Positions 35,982-44,572 of a stretch of DNA of 64,000 bases are shown piece after piece. Where the stretch lies: contig NZ_VWXK01000002.1 in NCBI RefSeq assembly GCF_011752565.1, positions 1 to 64,000 on the forward strand, written 5' to 3'. The stretch comes from Pantoea sp. Ap-967 (GTDB taxonomy: Bacteria; Pseudomonadota; Gammaproteobacteria; Pseudomonadales; Pseudomonadaceae). The translations under genes and the position numbers were made by a program. Within the stretch, counting starts at the first letter, position 1. Every line of letters begins with the position of its first letter. The notes beneath the pieces are model-generated. The model did no database searches, was not told the DNA's origin, and saw only the letters and a program-made list of their open reading frames with translations.

Positions 35982-38273
35982 ATGACTCACAGTGCTCCCC
36001 CGTTTGCCCGTAACCCGCTGCCCGGCCTGCTGCTCGGCGGCCTGCTGGCCAGCCCGGCGTTTGCCGACGACACCCAGTTGGGCCAGGTTCAGGTGGTTGG
36101 CGCGCGCGTCACCGAAGCCAGCGCCGCCATCGGTGAAGACCGCATCAGCAACACCTTGTCGATCTCGCACCAGGCCCTGCTGTCGGCCCCCGCCGGCACC
36201 TCGGGGCTGAAGATGCTCGAAGCCCTGCCCGGCTTCAACGTGCAGGTCAACGATGCCCTGGGCCTTTACGAATTCGGCAACTCGGTGTTCGTGCGCGCCT
36301 TCAACCTGCAGCAGATCGGCTTTTCCATCGACGGCGTGCCGCTGGGGCGCAGCGACCAATTCGGTGGCAGCCCGATCTACCGCTACGTCGACAACGAGAA
36401 CACCCAGCAGGTCACCGCCTCCACCGGTGCCGGCGACGTGACCCAGGCCGGCTATGCCTCGCTCGGCCCCTACGTTGACTACCAGACCAGCGACCCGGCG
36501 CCGGAGCCTGGCGCCAGTGTGTCCTACACCCTGGGCAGCGACAGCCTGCGGCGCAGCTTCGTGCGCCTGCAAAGCGGCGAGCACAATGGCCTGTCGGCCT
36601 ACGTGAGCCGGTCGAAGATCGACGGCGACCTGTGGCGCGGGCCCGGCACCATCGACCGCGAGCACCTGGAGGCGAAAGTGCGCTACCGCTTTGGCGAGGG
36701 CAACAGCCTGTGGCTGCGGGTGGTGCACAATGCGTTCCACGACTATGACTCGCCCTACGTCAGCCTGGCCCAGTACCACGGCACGGCCAACGACCCGTTC
36801 GGCCGCTCGGGGCGCGACTTCCCTTACCTGGACTATCTCCCGGACCTGCCCGCAACCACGCCGGGGGTGCAATACAGCAACACTGGCTACAACCAGTACT
36901 ACAAGCAGGCGGTCAACCAGCGCCGCGACACGCTCTACAGCCTTGGCGGGCAGTTCCGCCTCAACGACGACCTGACCCAGTACGCCACGCTCTACTACGA
37001 GGGCAAGCGTGGCTACGGCGTATCGCCCGAGGCCTACGCCACCTCGCTGGCCTTGCACAACGCCGAGGCCAACGTGCCTGGGCTGGTCGCGCCCAAGGGC
37101 GTGCAGTACGGCCTTTCGGCCCTTAGCGGCCATCGCTACGGCGCCCGCACGGGCCTGCAATGGGAAGTGGGCAACCACCGCCTGGAGGCCGGTGTCTGGG
37201 CCGAGAAGGACGTGTTCAACCGCCTGCAGGCGCGCTACAACCTTACCGACGGCAGCCCCGCTGGCGAGCCGCTGTTCGACGAGCCAGTACACCTGCAGGG
37301 TGACTTCAGCTCGACCCGTGATTCGCTGCAACTGCACCTGAAGGACACCTGGGCGCTGCTCGATGACCGCCTGCTGCTGCAGTACGGCTTCAAGCGCCTG
37401 AACCTGGACTACCGCATCGAGGGGCCACGCAACGCCGGTGACTACATCAACGGCCGCAGCCCGCGCTTGTCGACCACCTGGCAAGACGGCTTCCTGCCGC
37501 AGTTGGGGGCGGTGTACAACCTCACCGACAGTACCCAGCTGTTCGCCTCCTACTCCGAGAACATGGCCCTGCCCCGTGGCGCCGATGACATCTACCGCGC
37601 TGCCAGCCCGCAAGCCCCGGCGCCGGAAGCCGAACGGGCGAAGAACTACGAGCTGGGTTGGCGCATCAACCGCCCGACTTTCAATGCCGCCTGGGCGATT
37701 TACCGCAGTGACTTCGACAACCGCCTGCAGGCTTTTGCCTCACCGGTTGCCGGCAGCAGCCAGGTGGAAACCTTCTACCAGAACGTGGGCAAGGCCCAGG
37801 CCTACGGCAGCGAGCTGAGCGGCCAGTGGAAGCCGCGCCCACTGGGCGGCCAGGTGATTTTCAACGGTGCCCTGACCTACAACCGCGCGCAGTTCAAGAA
37901 CGATGCCGCAGGCCTGGCCCTGAGCGGTAACGACTTGCCCGACAGCCCGCGCTGGCTGGCCCAGGCCGGCGTCACCTGGGAGATCGCACCCTGGGCGATC
38001 TTCAACGTTTCGGCGCGCTACATCGGCGAGCGCTACAGCAACTTCACCAACAGCGAGCAGGTGCCCGGCTACACCCTGTACAACGCCTACCTGGACCTGG
38101 GCGGCAAGGCCTGGGCCGGCGCCGGGTTGTCCAGCGTCAAGCTGCGCTTCAACGTCGACAACCTGTTCGACAAGCATTACCTGGGCTACATCCTCACCAG
38201 CACCGACGGCCCCGCGGTGTTCCGCCCAGGCTCGCCACGTACCTTCCAGACCACCCTGAGCGTGGACTTCTGA
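35982..38273 (+). CDS. TonB-dependent receptor
   Basis: 763 residues. A signal peptide (1-28) is followed directly by the plug (LGQVQVVGARV) without an STN domain, and by a barrel ending TTLSVDF. It is the second receptor of this operon, so the system may take up two forms of ligand or one receptor may feed the other. An aromatic-rich loop region is visible. It is followed by a dipeptidase 27 bases later. Confidence 0.92.
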   Translation: MTHSAPPFARNPLPGLLLGGLLASPAFADDTQLGQVQVVGARVTEASAAIGEDRISNTLSISHQALLSAPAGTSGLKMLEALPGFNVQVNDALGLYEFGNSVFVRAFNLQQIGFSIDGVPLGRSDQFGGSPIYRYVDNENTQQVTASTGAGDVTQAGYASLGPYVDYQTSDPAPEPGASVSYTLGSDSLRRSFVRLQSGEHNGLSAYVSRSKIDGDLWRGPGTIDREHLEAKVRYRFGEGNSLWLRVVHNAFHDYDSPYVSLAQYHGTANDPFGRSGRDFPYLDYLPDLPATTPGVQYSNTGYNQYYKQAVNQRRDTLYSLGGQFRLNDDLTQYATLYYEGKRGYGVSPEAYATSLALHNAEANVPGLVAPKGVQYGLSALSGHRYGARTGLQWEVGNHRLEAGVWAEKDVFNRLQARYNLTDGSPAGEPLFDEPVHLQGDFSSTRDSLQLHLKDTWALLDDRLLLQYGFKRLNLDYRIEGPRNAGDYINGRSPRLSTTWQDGFLPQLGAVYNLTDSTQLFASYSENMALPRGADDIYRAASPQAPAPEAERAKNYELGWRINRPTFNAAWAIYRSDFDNRLQAFASPVAGSSQVETFYQNVGKAQAYGSELSGQWKPRPLGGQVIFNGALTYNRAQFKNDAAGLALSGNDLPDSPRWLAQAGVTWEIAPWAIFNVSARYIGERYSNFTNSEQVPGYTLYNAYLDLGGKAWAGAGLSSVKLRFNVDNLFDKHYLGYILTSTDGPAVFRPGSPRTFQTTLSVDF

Positions 38274-38300
38274 CCTCGCCCACCCTTTGGAACCTGCCCC

Positions 38301-39500
38301 ATGAAGCCACTGCTACTGGCCCTCGCCCTGGCCAGCCCGGCCGCGCACGCCGATACTGCGGTCAGCGCGCAAACCCTGGCCCTGCACCAGCGCCTGCTGG
38401 TGCTCGACAGCCACCTGGACACCCCCCTGCAATTGACCCGCCCCGGCTGGGACATCAGCCAGCGCCACGACGTCAAGGCCGATGGCAGCCAGGTCGACCT
38501 GCCGCGTATGCGCGAGGGCGGGCTGGATGGCGGTTTCTTCGCCATCTACACCCCCCAAGGCCCGCGCGACGCAGCTGGGCTGGCCTATGCCAGTGCCTAT
38601 GGCCTGGCCACCTTGCAGCGCATCCGCGACATGATCGACCGCCAGCCCGGGCAATTCGCCCTGGCGCGCACAGCCGAGGATGCCCGGCGCATCGCCGCCA
38701 CCGGCAAGCGCGTGGTGTTCATCAGCATGGAAAACGCAGAACCGCTGGCCGCCGACCTTGGCTTGCTGCGCACCTACCAGCGCCAGGGGCTGAGCATGCT
38801 GGGCCTGGTGCACTTCACCAGCAACCACTTCGCCGACTCGGCCACCGCCCTGCCCGAATGGCACGGTTTGAGCGACCAGGGCCGGGCGTTGGTGCACGAG
38901 GCCAATCGGCTGGGCATTTTGCTGGACGTGTCGCACGCCTCTGATGCGGTGTTCGACCAGGTGCTGGCGCTGTCGCGTGCGCCGATCATCGCCTCCCATT
39001 CCAGCAGCCGCGCGGTCAATGCCCACCCGCGCAACCTCGACGACCAGCGCCTGCGCCAGTTGGCCGCCAAGGGCGGCGTGGTGCAGGTGACGGCCTACAG
39101 TGACTACCTGATACCGCTCAAGGCCAACCCTGAGCGGAACAAGGCCATGGCGGCGCTGGGCGCACGGTTTCGCCAAATCGCTGCACTGAGCCCTGAACAG
39201 GCCCGCGCGCTGTTTGCCGAGCGGGCCGAGATCGACCGCCGCTACCCGCAGCCACGGGCCGACCTGGAGGTGTTCATGCGCCACCTGTTGCATGTGCTGG
39301 AGGTGGTCGGCCCCAGGCATGTGGGTATCGGCGCTGACTGGGATGGGGGTGGCGGTGTCGAGGGCCTGGAGGACGTCAGCCAGCTGCCACGGATCAGCCA
39401 GCGCTTGCTGGATGCAGGGTATGGCGAGCAGGACCTGGCGGATATCTGGGGAGGCAACCTGTTGCGGGTGTTGCAGCAAGCGCAGCGTAGTGGGGGGTGA
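38301..39500 (+). CDS. exported membrane dipeptidase (peptidase M19)
   Basis: 399 residues with a signal peptide (1-17). The zinc ligands of renal dipeptidase are seen: H-x-D in DSHLDTP, bridging E in MENAEPL, H in ASHSSSRAV and D in GIGADWDGG. Members split dipeptides, including Cys-Gly S-conjugates. It is probably periplasmic and supplies the ABC importer. It is the last gene of the operon and is followed by a composite REP. Confidence 0.9.
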   Translation: MKPLLLALALASPAAHADTAVSAQTLALHQRLLVLDSHLDTPLQLTRPGWDISQRHDVKADGSQVDLPRMREGGLDGGFFAIYTPQGPRDAAGLAYASAYGLATLQRIRDMIDRQPGQFALARTAEDARRIAATGKRVVFISMENAEPLAADLGLLRTYQRQGLSMLGLVHFTSNHFADSATALPEWHGLSDQGRALVHEANRLGILLDVSHASDAVFDQVLALSRAPIIASHSSSRAVNAHPRNLDDQRLRQLAAKGGVVQVTAYSDYLIPLKANPERNKAMAALGARFRQIAALSPEQARALFAERAEIDRRYPQPRADLEVFMRHLLHVLEVVGPRHVGIGADWDGGGGVEGLEDVSQLPRISQRLLDAGYGEQDLADIWGGNLLRVLQQAQRSGG

Positions 39501-39525
39501 GGTGCCTGCCTTGGTGCTTTCTGCG

Positions 39526-39755
39526 CCTGGGAGACCGAGCGCCGCCCGCGCGGCGCATCGCAGGCAAGCCTGCTCCTACATCTGTTTCGGGCCAATGTTC
39601 ATGTGGCCTACGCGCGCGGCCCCTTGGCGTACGACGCGACATCGAAGGGGACTAACAAGGCGGTCGCGCGCGATGGCACAGGCTTAACTGGCCCGAAACA
39701 GATGTAGGAGCAGGCTTGCCTGCGATGCGCCGCGCGGGCGGCGCTCGGTCTCGCG
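39526..39755. repeat. composite REP element, second copy
   Basis: It has the same architecture and core (ACAAGGCGGTCGCGCGCGAT) as 27694-27939, but the REP unit is the GCAGGCAAGCCTGCTCCTAC variant. The arms are perfectly complementary over about 65 bases. It fills most of the 292-base gap 39501-39792. Confidence 0.88.
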
Positions 39756-39792
39756 AACGCTACCACCCTATCGCCGTACACCCACCGCCCCC

Positions 39793-40698
39793 TCAGAAAA
39801 CCCCCAGCAACAACCTGGAAAAATCACACGTCTGCCCGGCCAATTCAGCCACCGCCGGGTTGATTCCCTGGCTGCGGTCGGTACGGTACAGCGCCCCATA
39901 GCGTACCTGGGGCAGCCGTGGCCGGGTGCGGATCACCTGCAGCGCCCCGCGCTCCACCAACTGCGACAGGCACTGGCGCGGCAGGTAGCTGATGCCAATT
40001 CCGGAAATGGTCAGGCCCACCTGCACCAGCAAGTTCTGGCTGGTGATCATGCGCGGCAGGTGCACGCCCTGCTCCGCCAGCCAGCGCTCGTACACCAGCC
40101 CCGTGCCAGAGCTCGAACCCTGGGTCATGACCGTGTATTGCGCCAGGTCCGCCAAGGCCACCTCCCCGTCGAAGTGCGAAAGCTCCGGCCCGCACATCCA
40201 GGCATTCTCCACGCTTTGCAGCGGCGTGCAGACGAAGCGCGCATCCTGGAACACATCGGGCACCACGATCAGGTCCAGCTCATCGCCTTCGAGCTTGCGG
40301 TACAACTCGCTGGACAACTCCACCGACGGCTCGATCTGCAACCGCGGGTAGGCCTGGCGAATGGCCTCGACGAACGCCGGTAACCAGGTCAGCGCGGTCA
40401 GCTCGGTCACCCCCAGGCGCAGCCTGCGCAGTTGCACATCCCGTGCGCCCACCCGCTCAAGCAACTGGTCGCGCCGGGCCAGCAGCTCGCGCACATGCTC
40501 CAGCAGTTCCACGCCCTTTTCGGTGAGCCGGGCGCTGCGGCGGCTGCGGTCGAACAGTGGCGTCTCGAAGGTGTCCTCCAGCTCCTGGATACGCTTGGAG
40601 ATCGCCGACTGGGACATGTTCAGGCGCAGCGCAGCGGCTTCGAAACTGCCACATTCGGCAATCCAGTACAGCGCTTCCATTTGCTTGAAGGTGATCAT
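39793..40698 (-). CDS. LysR-family transcriptional regulator
   Basis: 301 residues. The N-terminal HTH is AALRLNMSQSAISKRIQELE, followed by the effector domain. It is divergent from the aldolase-aminotransferase-symporter operon with a 113-base intergenic region holding a 10-bp inverted repeat, so it most likely controls that operon. The inducer is probably a substrate or intermediate of it. Confidence 0.9.
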   Translation of the reverse strand: MITFKQMEALYWIAECGSFEAAALRLNMSQSAISKRIQELEDTFETPLFDRSRRSARLTEKGVELLEHVRELLARRDQLLERVGARDVQLRRLRLGVTELTALTWLPAFVEAIRQAYPRLQIEPSVELSSELYRKLEGDELDLIVVPDVFQDARFVCTPLQSVENAWMCGPELSHFDGEVALADLAQYTVMTQGSSSGTGLVYERWLAEQGVHLPRMITSQNLLVQVGLTISGIGISYLPRQCLSQLVERGALQVIRTRPRLPQVRYGALYRTDRSQGINPAVAELAGQTCDFSRLLLGVF

Positions 40699-40717
40699 CG
40701 CGGCGGCCTTTCATGAG

Positions 40718-40755
40718 TTTTAGCGATCTATTTCCAGCGAAAAATATCGCTAAAA
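40718..40755. promoter_or_regulatory. inverted repeat, likely LysR operator
   Basis: TTTTAGCGAT (40718-40727) and ATCGCTAAAA (40746-40755) are exact complements, 18 bases apart, midway between the divergent start codons at 40698 and 40812. Confidence 0.6.
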
Positions 40756-40811
40756 GTATTTTTGCGCCACTCTTACCATCCACTCCAGCCCCACCGAACT
40801 GGAGAACAACA

Positions 40812-41486
40812 ATGTCCCTGCCCGGCTCTCGCATCCTCCCCACCCCGGCGCCTGCGCCCGAACACCTGGTCGCTGCACTGCGCGAGGTGGTTACCCCGCA
40901 CATCAGCGACAACCTTGGCCGCCACATCGGTGCCCGCGGCCTGACCCGCTACAACCGCAGCGGCAAGCTGGTGGGCACCGCCCTCACCGTCAAGAGCCGC
41001 CCCGGCGACAACCTTTACATCTACAAGGCCCTGACCCTGCTGCAGCCGGGCCATGTGCTGGTGGTGGACGCCCAGGGCGACACCAGCAACGCCGCCATTG
41101 GCGAACTGATCAAGCTGTACGCGCAGCAGCGCGGCTGCACAGGCTTCGTGATCGATGGCGCGATCCGTGATGTTGCCGCCTTCGCCGACACCCCCTGCTA
41201 TGCCAGTGGCGTGGTGCACCGCGGGCCGTACAAGACCGGCCCCGGTGAGATCAATGTGCCGGTGTCGATCGGCGGCATGATCGTCAACCCCGGTGACCTG
41301 CTGGTGGGTGACGAAGACGGGCTGGTCGCCTTTGCCCAGGAAGATGCCCAGGCGGTGATCGCGGCAGCGGCGCGGCATGCCGAATTCGAAGCGGCGGTGA
41401 TGGCCGAAATTGCCACGGGCAACCCGCGCCAGTCGTGGATCGATGCCCCGTTGAAGAAGTTCGGCCTGCTGGAGGACTGCCTGTGA
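40812..41486 (+). CDS. RraA-type 4-hydroxy-4-methyl-2-oxoglutarate aldolase family protein
   Basis: 224 residues. It belongs to the RraA/HMG-CHA aldolase fold, with the conserved VDAQGDTSNAAIGELI and GFVIDGAIRDVAAF (Arg-Asp metal/substrate site). Family aldolases split 4-hydroxy-4-methyl- or 4-carboxy-4-hydroxy-2-oxoacids to pyruvate and a second oxoacid. GGAG lies seven bases before the start. It overlaps the aminotransferase gene as GTGA. The neighbours suggest the oxoacid comes from an imported amino acid. Confidence 0.85.
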   Translation: MSLPGSRILPTPAPAPEHLVAALREVVTPHISDNLGRHIGARGLTRYNRSGKLVGTALTVKSRPGDNLYIYKALTLLQPGHVLVVDAQGDTSNAAIGELIKLYAQQRGCTGFVIDGAIRDVAAFADTPCYASGVVHRGPYKTGPGEINVPVSIGGMIVNPGDLLVGDEDGLVAFAQEDAQAVIAAAARHAEFEAAVMAEIATGNPRQSWIDAPLKKFGLLEDCL

Positions 41487-42691
41487 GCGACGCCTTCCTG
41501 TCTGACCGGGTGCTGGGCATCCAGCCGTCTCCCAGCATCGCGGCCAACGCCCTGGTGGCCAGGCTGCGCGCCGAGGGGCGCGACATCGTCAACTTCACCG
41601 TGGGCGAGCCTGACCTGGACACCCCTGCCCACATCAACCAGGCCGCCATCGCCGCGCTGCAGGCTGGCGACACCCACTACACCGGCACCAGCGGCACACC
41701 GGCCCTGCGCCAGGCGATCGTCGACAAACTGGCCCGCGACAACGGCCTGCAGTACGGCCTGGATGAAGTGATCGCCGGCAGCGGCGGCAAGCACATCATC
41801 TACCACGCCCTGGCCGCGACGCTCAATGCCGGTGACGAAGTGGTGGTGCACACGCCCTATTGGGTGTCGTACCCGGACATCGCCCTGCTTAACCAGGCAA
41901 CCCCGGTGATCATTCCCGGGGACGAAAGCCTGGGTTTCAAACTGACGCCCGAGGCGCTGGAGCAGGCCATCACGGCGCGCACCAAGTGGGTGATTCTCAA
42001 CAGCCCGAACAACCCCAGCGGTGCGGTATACAGCGAGGCGCAACTGCTGGCCCTGGCCCAGGTGCTGCGCCGCCACCCACAGGTGCTGGTGATGTCGGAC
42101 GAAATCTACGAGCACTTCGTGTTCGACGGCGCCCGCCACCTGTCGCTGATCAATGTCGCGCCCGACCTGAAAGCACGTACGCTGATCGTCAATGGCGCCT
42201 CGAAGGGTTATGCCATGACCGGCTGGCGCCTGGGTTTCGGCGCGGGGCCAGCGTTTCTGATCAACGCCATTGCCAAGCTGATTTCGCAAACCACCACCTG
42301 CCCCACCTCGATCAGCCAGGCGGCTGCGGTGGCAGCGTTCAGTGGCGACCAGGCGCCCATCGCCGCCATGCGCGCGCTGTACAGCGAGCGCCGGGGGCGG
42401 ATGCTGGCGCACCTGGGGGGCATCGAGGGCATTCGCTGCACGCCGCCCGAGGGTGCGTTCTATGTGTTCGCCAATGTCGCCGGCCTGCTGGGCAAGCGCA
42501 CGCCGGCCGGGGCGACGCTTGGCAGTGACAGCGACGTGGTCGCCTACCTGCTCAATGAAACCGGGGTGGCGGTGGTTGCAGGCGCGGCCTATGGCATGTC
42601 GCCGTATATCCGCCTGTCGTTCGCCAGCGGCCTGGAGGTGATCGACGAGGGCTGCCAGCGCCTGAAAAGAGCGGTCGACCGCCTGCGCTGA
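41483..42691 (+). CDS. class I/II PLP aminotransferase
   Basis: 402 residues starting at GTG, which overlaps the aldolase stop. The fold-type I motifs are clear: NSPNNPSG, SDEIYEHF and the lysine in NGASKGYAMTGWR. It is of the aspartate/aromatic type. With the aldolase and symporter it probably converts a C4-substituted glutamate-like amino acid to its 2-oxoacid. The natural substrate is not defined. Confidence 0.9.
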   Translation: MSDAFLSDRVLGIQPSPSIAANALVARLRAEGRDIVNFTVGEPDLDTPAHINQAAIAALQAGDTHYTGTSGTPALRQAIVDKLARDNGLQYGLDEVIAGSGGKHIIYHALAATLNAGDEVVVHTPYWVSYPDIALLNQATPVIIPGDESLGFKLTPEALEQAITARTKWVILNSPNNPSGAVYSEAQLLALAQVLRRHPQVLVMSDEIYEHFVFDGARHLSLINVAPDLKARTLIVNGASKGYAMTGWRLGFGAGPAFLINAIAKLISQTTTCPTSISQAAAVAAFSGDQAPIAAMRALYSERRGRMLAHLGGIEGIRCTPPEGAFYVFANVAGLLGKRTPAGATLGSDSDVVAYLLNETGVAVVAGAAYGMSPYIRLSFASGLEVIDEGCQRLKRAVDRLR

Positions 42692-42763
42692 CACGCTTTG
42701 AAAGGGCAACGGATGGCCCTGCACTGAACTGCCTACAACAATAATCCCGACACCGAGGCAACC

Positions 42764-44023
42764 ATGCATACCCCCCGTATCCCACTGGTCTGGCAGATCC
42801 TTATCGGCCTGCTGCTGGGCATCGCCCTGGGCGCGCTGCTCAACCACTTCCCCACCCTGCGGCCGTGGATGGTCGACAACCTGCTGCAACCGGCCGGCGA
42901 TATCTTCATCAAACTGATGAAAATGATCGTCGTGCCCATCGTCTTCGCCTGCATGGTGGTGGGCATTGCCGGGCATGGCGACGGCAAGGCGCTGGGCCGC
43001 ATCGGCGTGCGCAGCCTGCTGTACTTCTTCGCCGTCACCACCACCGCGATCATCGTGGGCCTGGTGATCGGCAACCTGCTGCAGCCCGGCGCAGGCACCG
43101 ACCTTGCCAGCCTCAAGGCCGGCAATGTCACCCTGCCCGGCAGCGGCGCCGGCAGCCACACGCTGGGGCAGATCATCGTTGGCATCATTCCCGACAACAT
43201 CATCGCCGCCATGGCCCAGGGCAGCTTGTTGTCGGTGCTGTTCTTCGCAGTGATGTTCGGCCTGGGCGTGGGGCAGTTGCCCGAGGCACGCAAGGCGCCG
43301 CTGCTGGCGGTGCTGCGGGCAGTGTCGGAGGCGATGTTCCGGGTGACGTCGATGATTATGGCGTACTCGCCGATCGGCGTGTTCGGCATGATCGCGGTGA
43401 CGGTGGCCAACTTCGGTTTCAGCTCGCTGCTGCCGCTGGGCAAGCTGATTCTGGTGAGCTACGTGGCGATCGCCCTGTTTACCCTGTTCGTGCTGGGCAG
43501 CATTGCCCGCCTGGCCGGTATCAGCCTGTTCGGCCTGATGCGGCACATTCGTGACGAGTTGCTGCTGGCGTTTTCCAGCGCAAGCTCGGCTGCGGTAATG
43601 CCGCAGTTGATGAAGAAGCTGGAAAGCTATGGCGCACCGCCGTCGCTGGTGAGTTTCGTGGTGCCGGTGGGCTATTCGTTCAACCTCGACGGTGCGTCAC
43701 TGTTCCTGGGCATTGGCACGCTGTTCGTGGCGCAGTTGTATGGCATCGACTTGTCGCTGGCCGACCAGGCGCTGCTGGTGGTGACCATGGTGTTGACCTC
43801 CAAGGGGGCGGCGGGTGTACCGGGCTTCATGTTCGTGATTCTTTCCGCAACCCTGGCCAGCGCCGGTTTGCCGCTGGAGGGGATTGCCTTCATCGCCGGG
43901 GTGTACCGCTTGATGGAGATGCCGACCACGGCGCTGAACGTGCTGGGCAACGCGCTGGCACCGCTGGTGATTGCGCGCTGGGAGGCCCGGCGGGATGAGC
44001 GGCTGGGCCAGGTGGTGAACTGA
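42764..44023 (+). CDS. dicarboxylate/amino acid:cation symporter (DAACS)
   Basis: 419 residues. Inner-membrane symporter of the GltP/DctA family with the serine motif SSASSAAVMP and the GYSFNLDGASLF segment. It carries C4-dicarboxylates or acidic amino acids with protons or sodium. It is the last gene of the LysR-linked operon and probably brings in the amino acid acted on by the aminotransferase. Confidence 0.92.
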   Translation: MHTPRIPLVWQILIGLLLGIALGALLNHFPTLRPWMVDNLLQPAGDIFIKLMKMIVVPIVFACMVVGIAGHGDGKALGRIGVRSLLYFFAVTTTAIIVGLVIGNLLQPGAGTDLASLKAGNVTLPGSGAGSHTLGQIIVGIIPDNIIAAMAQGSLLSVLFFAVMFGLGVGQLPEARKAPLLAVLRAVSEAMFRVTSMIMAYSPIGVFGMIAVTVANFGFSSLLPLGKLILVSYVAIALFTLFVLGSIARLAGISLFGLMRHIRDELLLAFSSASSAAVMPQLMKKLESYGAPPSLVSFVVPVGYSFNLDGASLFLGIGTLFVAQLYGIDLSLADQALLVVTMVLTSKGAAGVPGFMFVILSATLASAGLPLEGIAFIAGVYRLMEMPTTALNVLGNALAPLVIARWEARRDERLGQVVN

Positions 44024-44032
44024 TCGCGGTGG

Positions 44033-44067
44033 CGCAGCATGGGGTAGAATGGCCACCCCATGCTGCG
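44033..44067 (+). terminator. hairpin between the symporter and DUF2986-like genes
   Basis: CGCAGCATGGGG and CCCCATGCTGCG form a perfect 12-pair stem with an 11-base loop, ten bases after the symporter stop. No U-tract is present. It separates the operon from the small gene that follows. Confidence 0.5.
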
Positions 44068-44081
44068 CACCGAGACGCCCG

Positions 44082-44228
44082 ATGAACCGCCAGAAGAAGA
44101 TCAAGCAACTGCTCAAGGCCCACCAGAAAAAGGCCAATGCCAAGTTGGCGCCCAAGAGCAACAAGCCCAAGTACATCAGCAAGGCTGACCGGTTGAAGCT
44201 TGAGGCTGAGGCCAGCCCTGAAACGTGA
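44082..44228 (+). CDS. small basic protein, DUF2986-like, 48 aa
   Basis: The sequence starts MNRQKKIKQLLKAHQKKANA and is rich in Lys. It matches what I remember of the DUF2986 family of short conserved gammaproteobacterial proteins. It has no membrane segment. It starts 14 bases after the hairpin and is likely a separate transcript or read-through gene. Function unknown. Confidence 0.7.
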   Translation: MNRQKKIKQLLKAHQKKANAKLAPKSNKPKYISKADRLKLEAEASPET

Positions 44229-44241
44229 TTTACCTATGCGG

Positions 44242-44319
44242 GCGCATCGCGAGCTGCGCTCGCTCCTACCCCGGCTAACCCAAATCCCTTCGTAGGAGCG
44301 AGCGCAGCTCGCGATGCGC
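44242..44319. repeat. REP pair
   Basis: GCGCATCGCGAGCTGCGCTC and its complement flank a short spacer. It lies in the 344-base gap 44229-44572, which otherwise holds an AT-rich promoter region and no gene. Confidence 0.9.
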
Positions 44320-44408
44320 CGCGCAAGCGGCGCCTGCTTTCCCCTCCCTGAATCCCCTTCAAAAATCTGAACATTGCGCCCCGCTATCACACGCACAGGG
44401 GTGGCGTA

Positions 44409-44437
44409 TTGACGCACCTCAATGGTAATTATACTAT
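44409..44437 (+). promoter_or_regulatory. sigma-70 promoter of the FAD oxidoreductase-tatABC operon
   Basis: TTGACG (44409-44414), a 17-base spacer and TACTAT (44432-44437) fit the sigma-70 consensus. It gives a leader of about 130 bases before the ATG at 44573. Confidence 0.6.
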
Positions 44438-44572
44438 CTGTATACACATTGTATTTCACCGGTCAGGCTGATGTACGTAGGTTGGCCCGGCGCATTTCCA
44501 GCGGCTTGGCCGACCCCGCAAACGCACGTAGTCACCCCTGACCATTTCGCCTCACACCTTTGAATGGGATAA

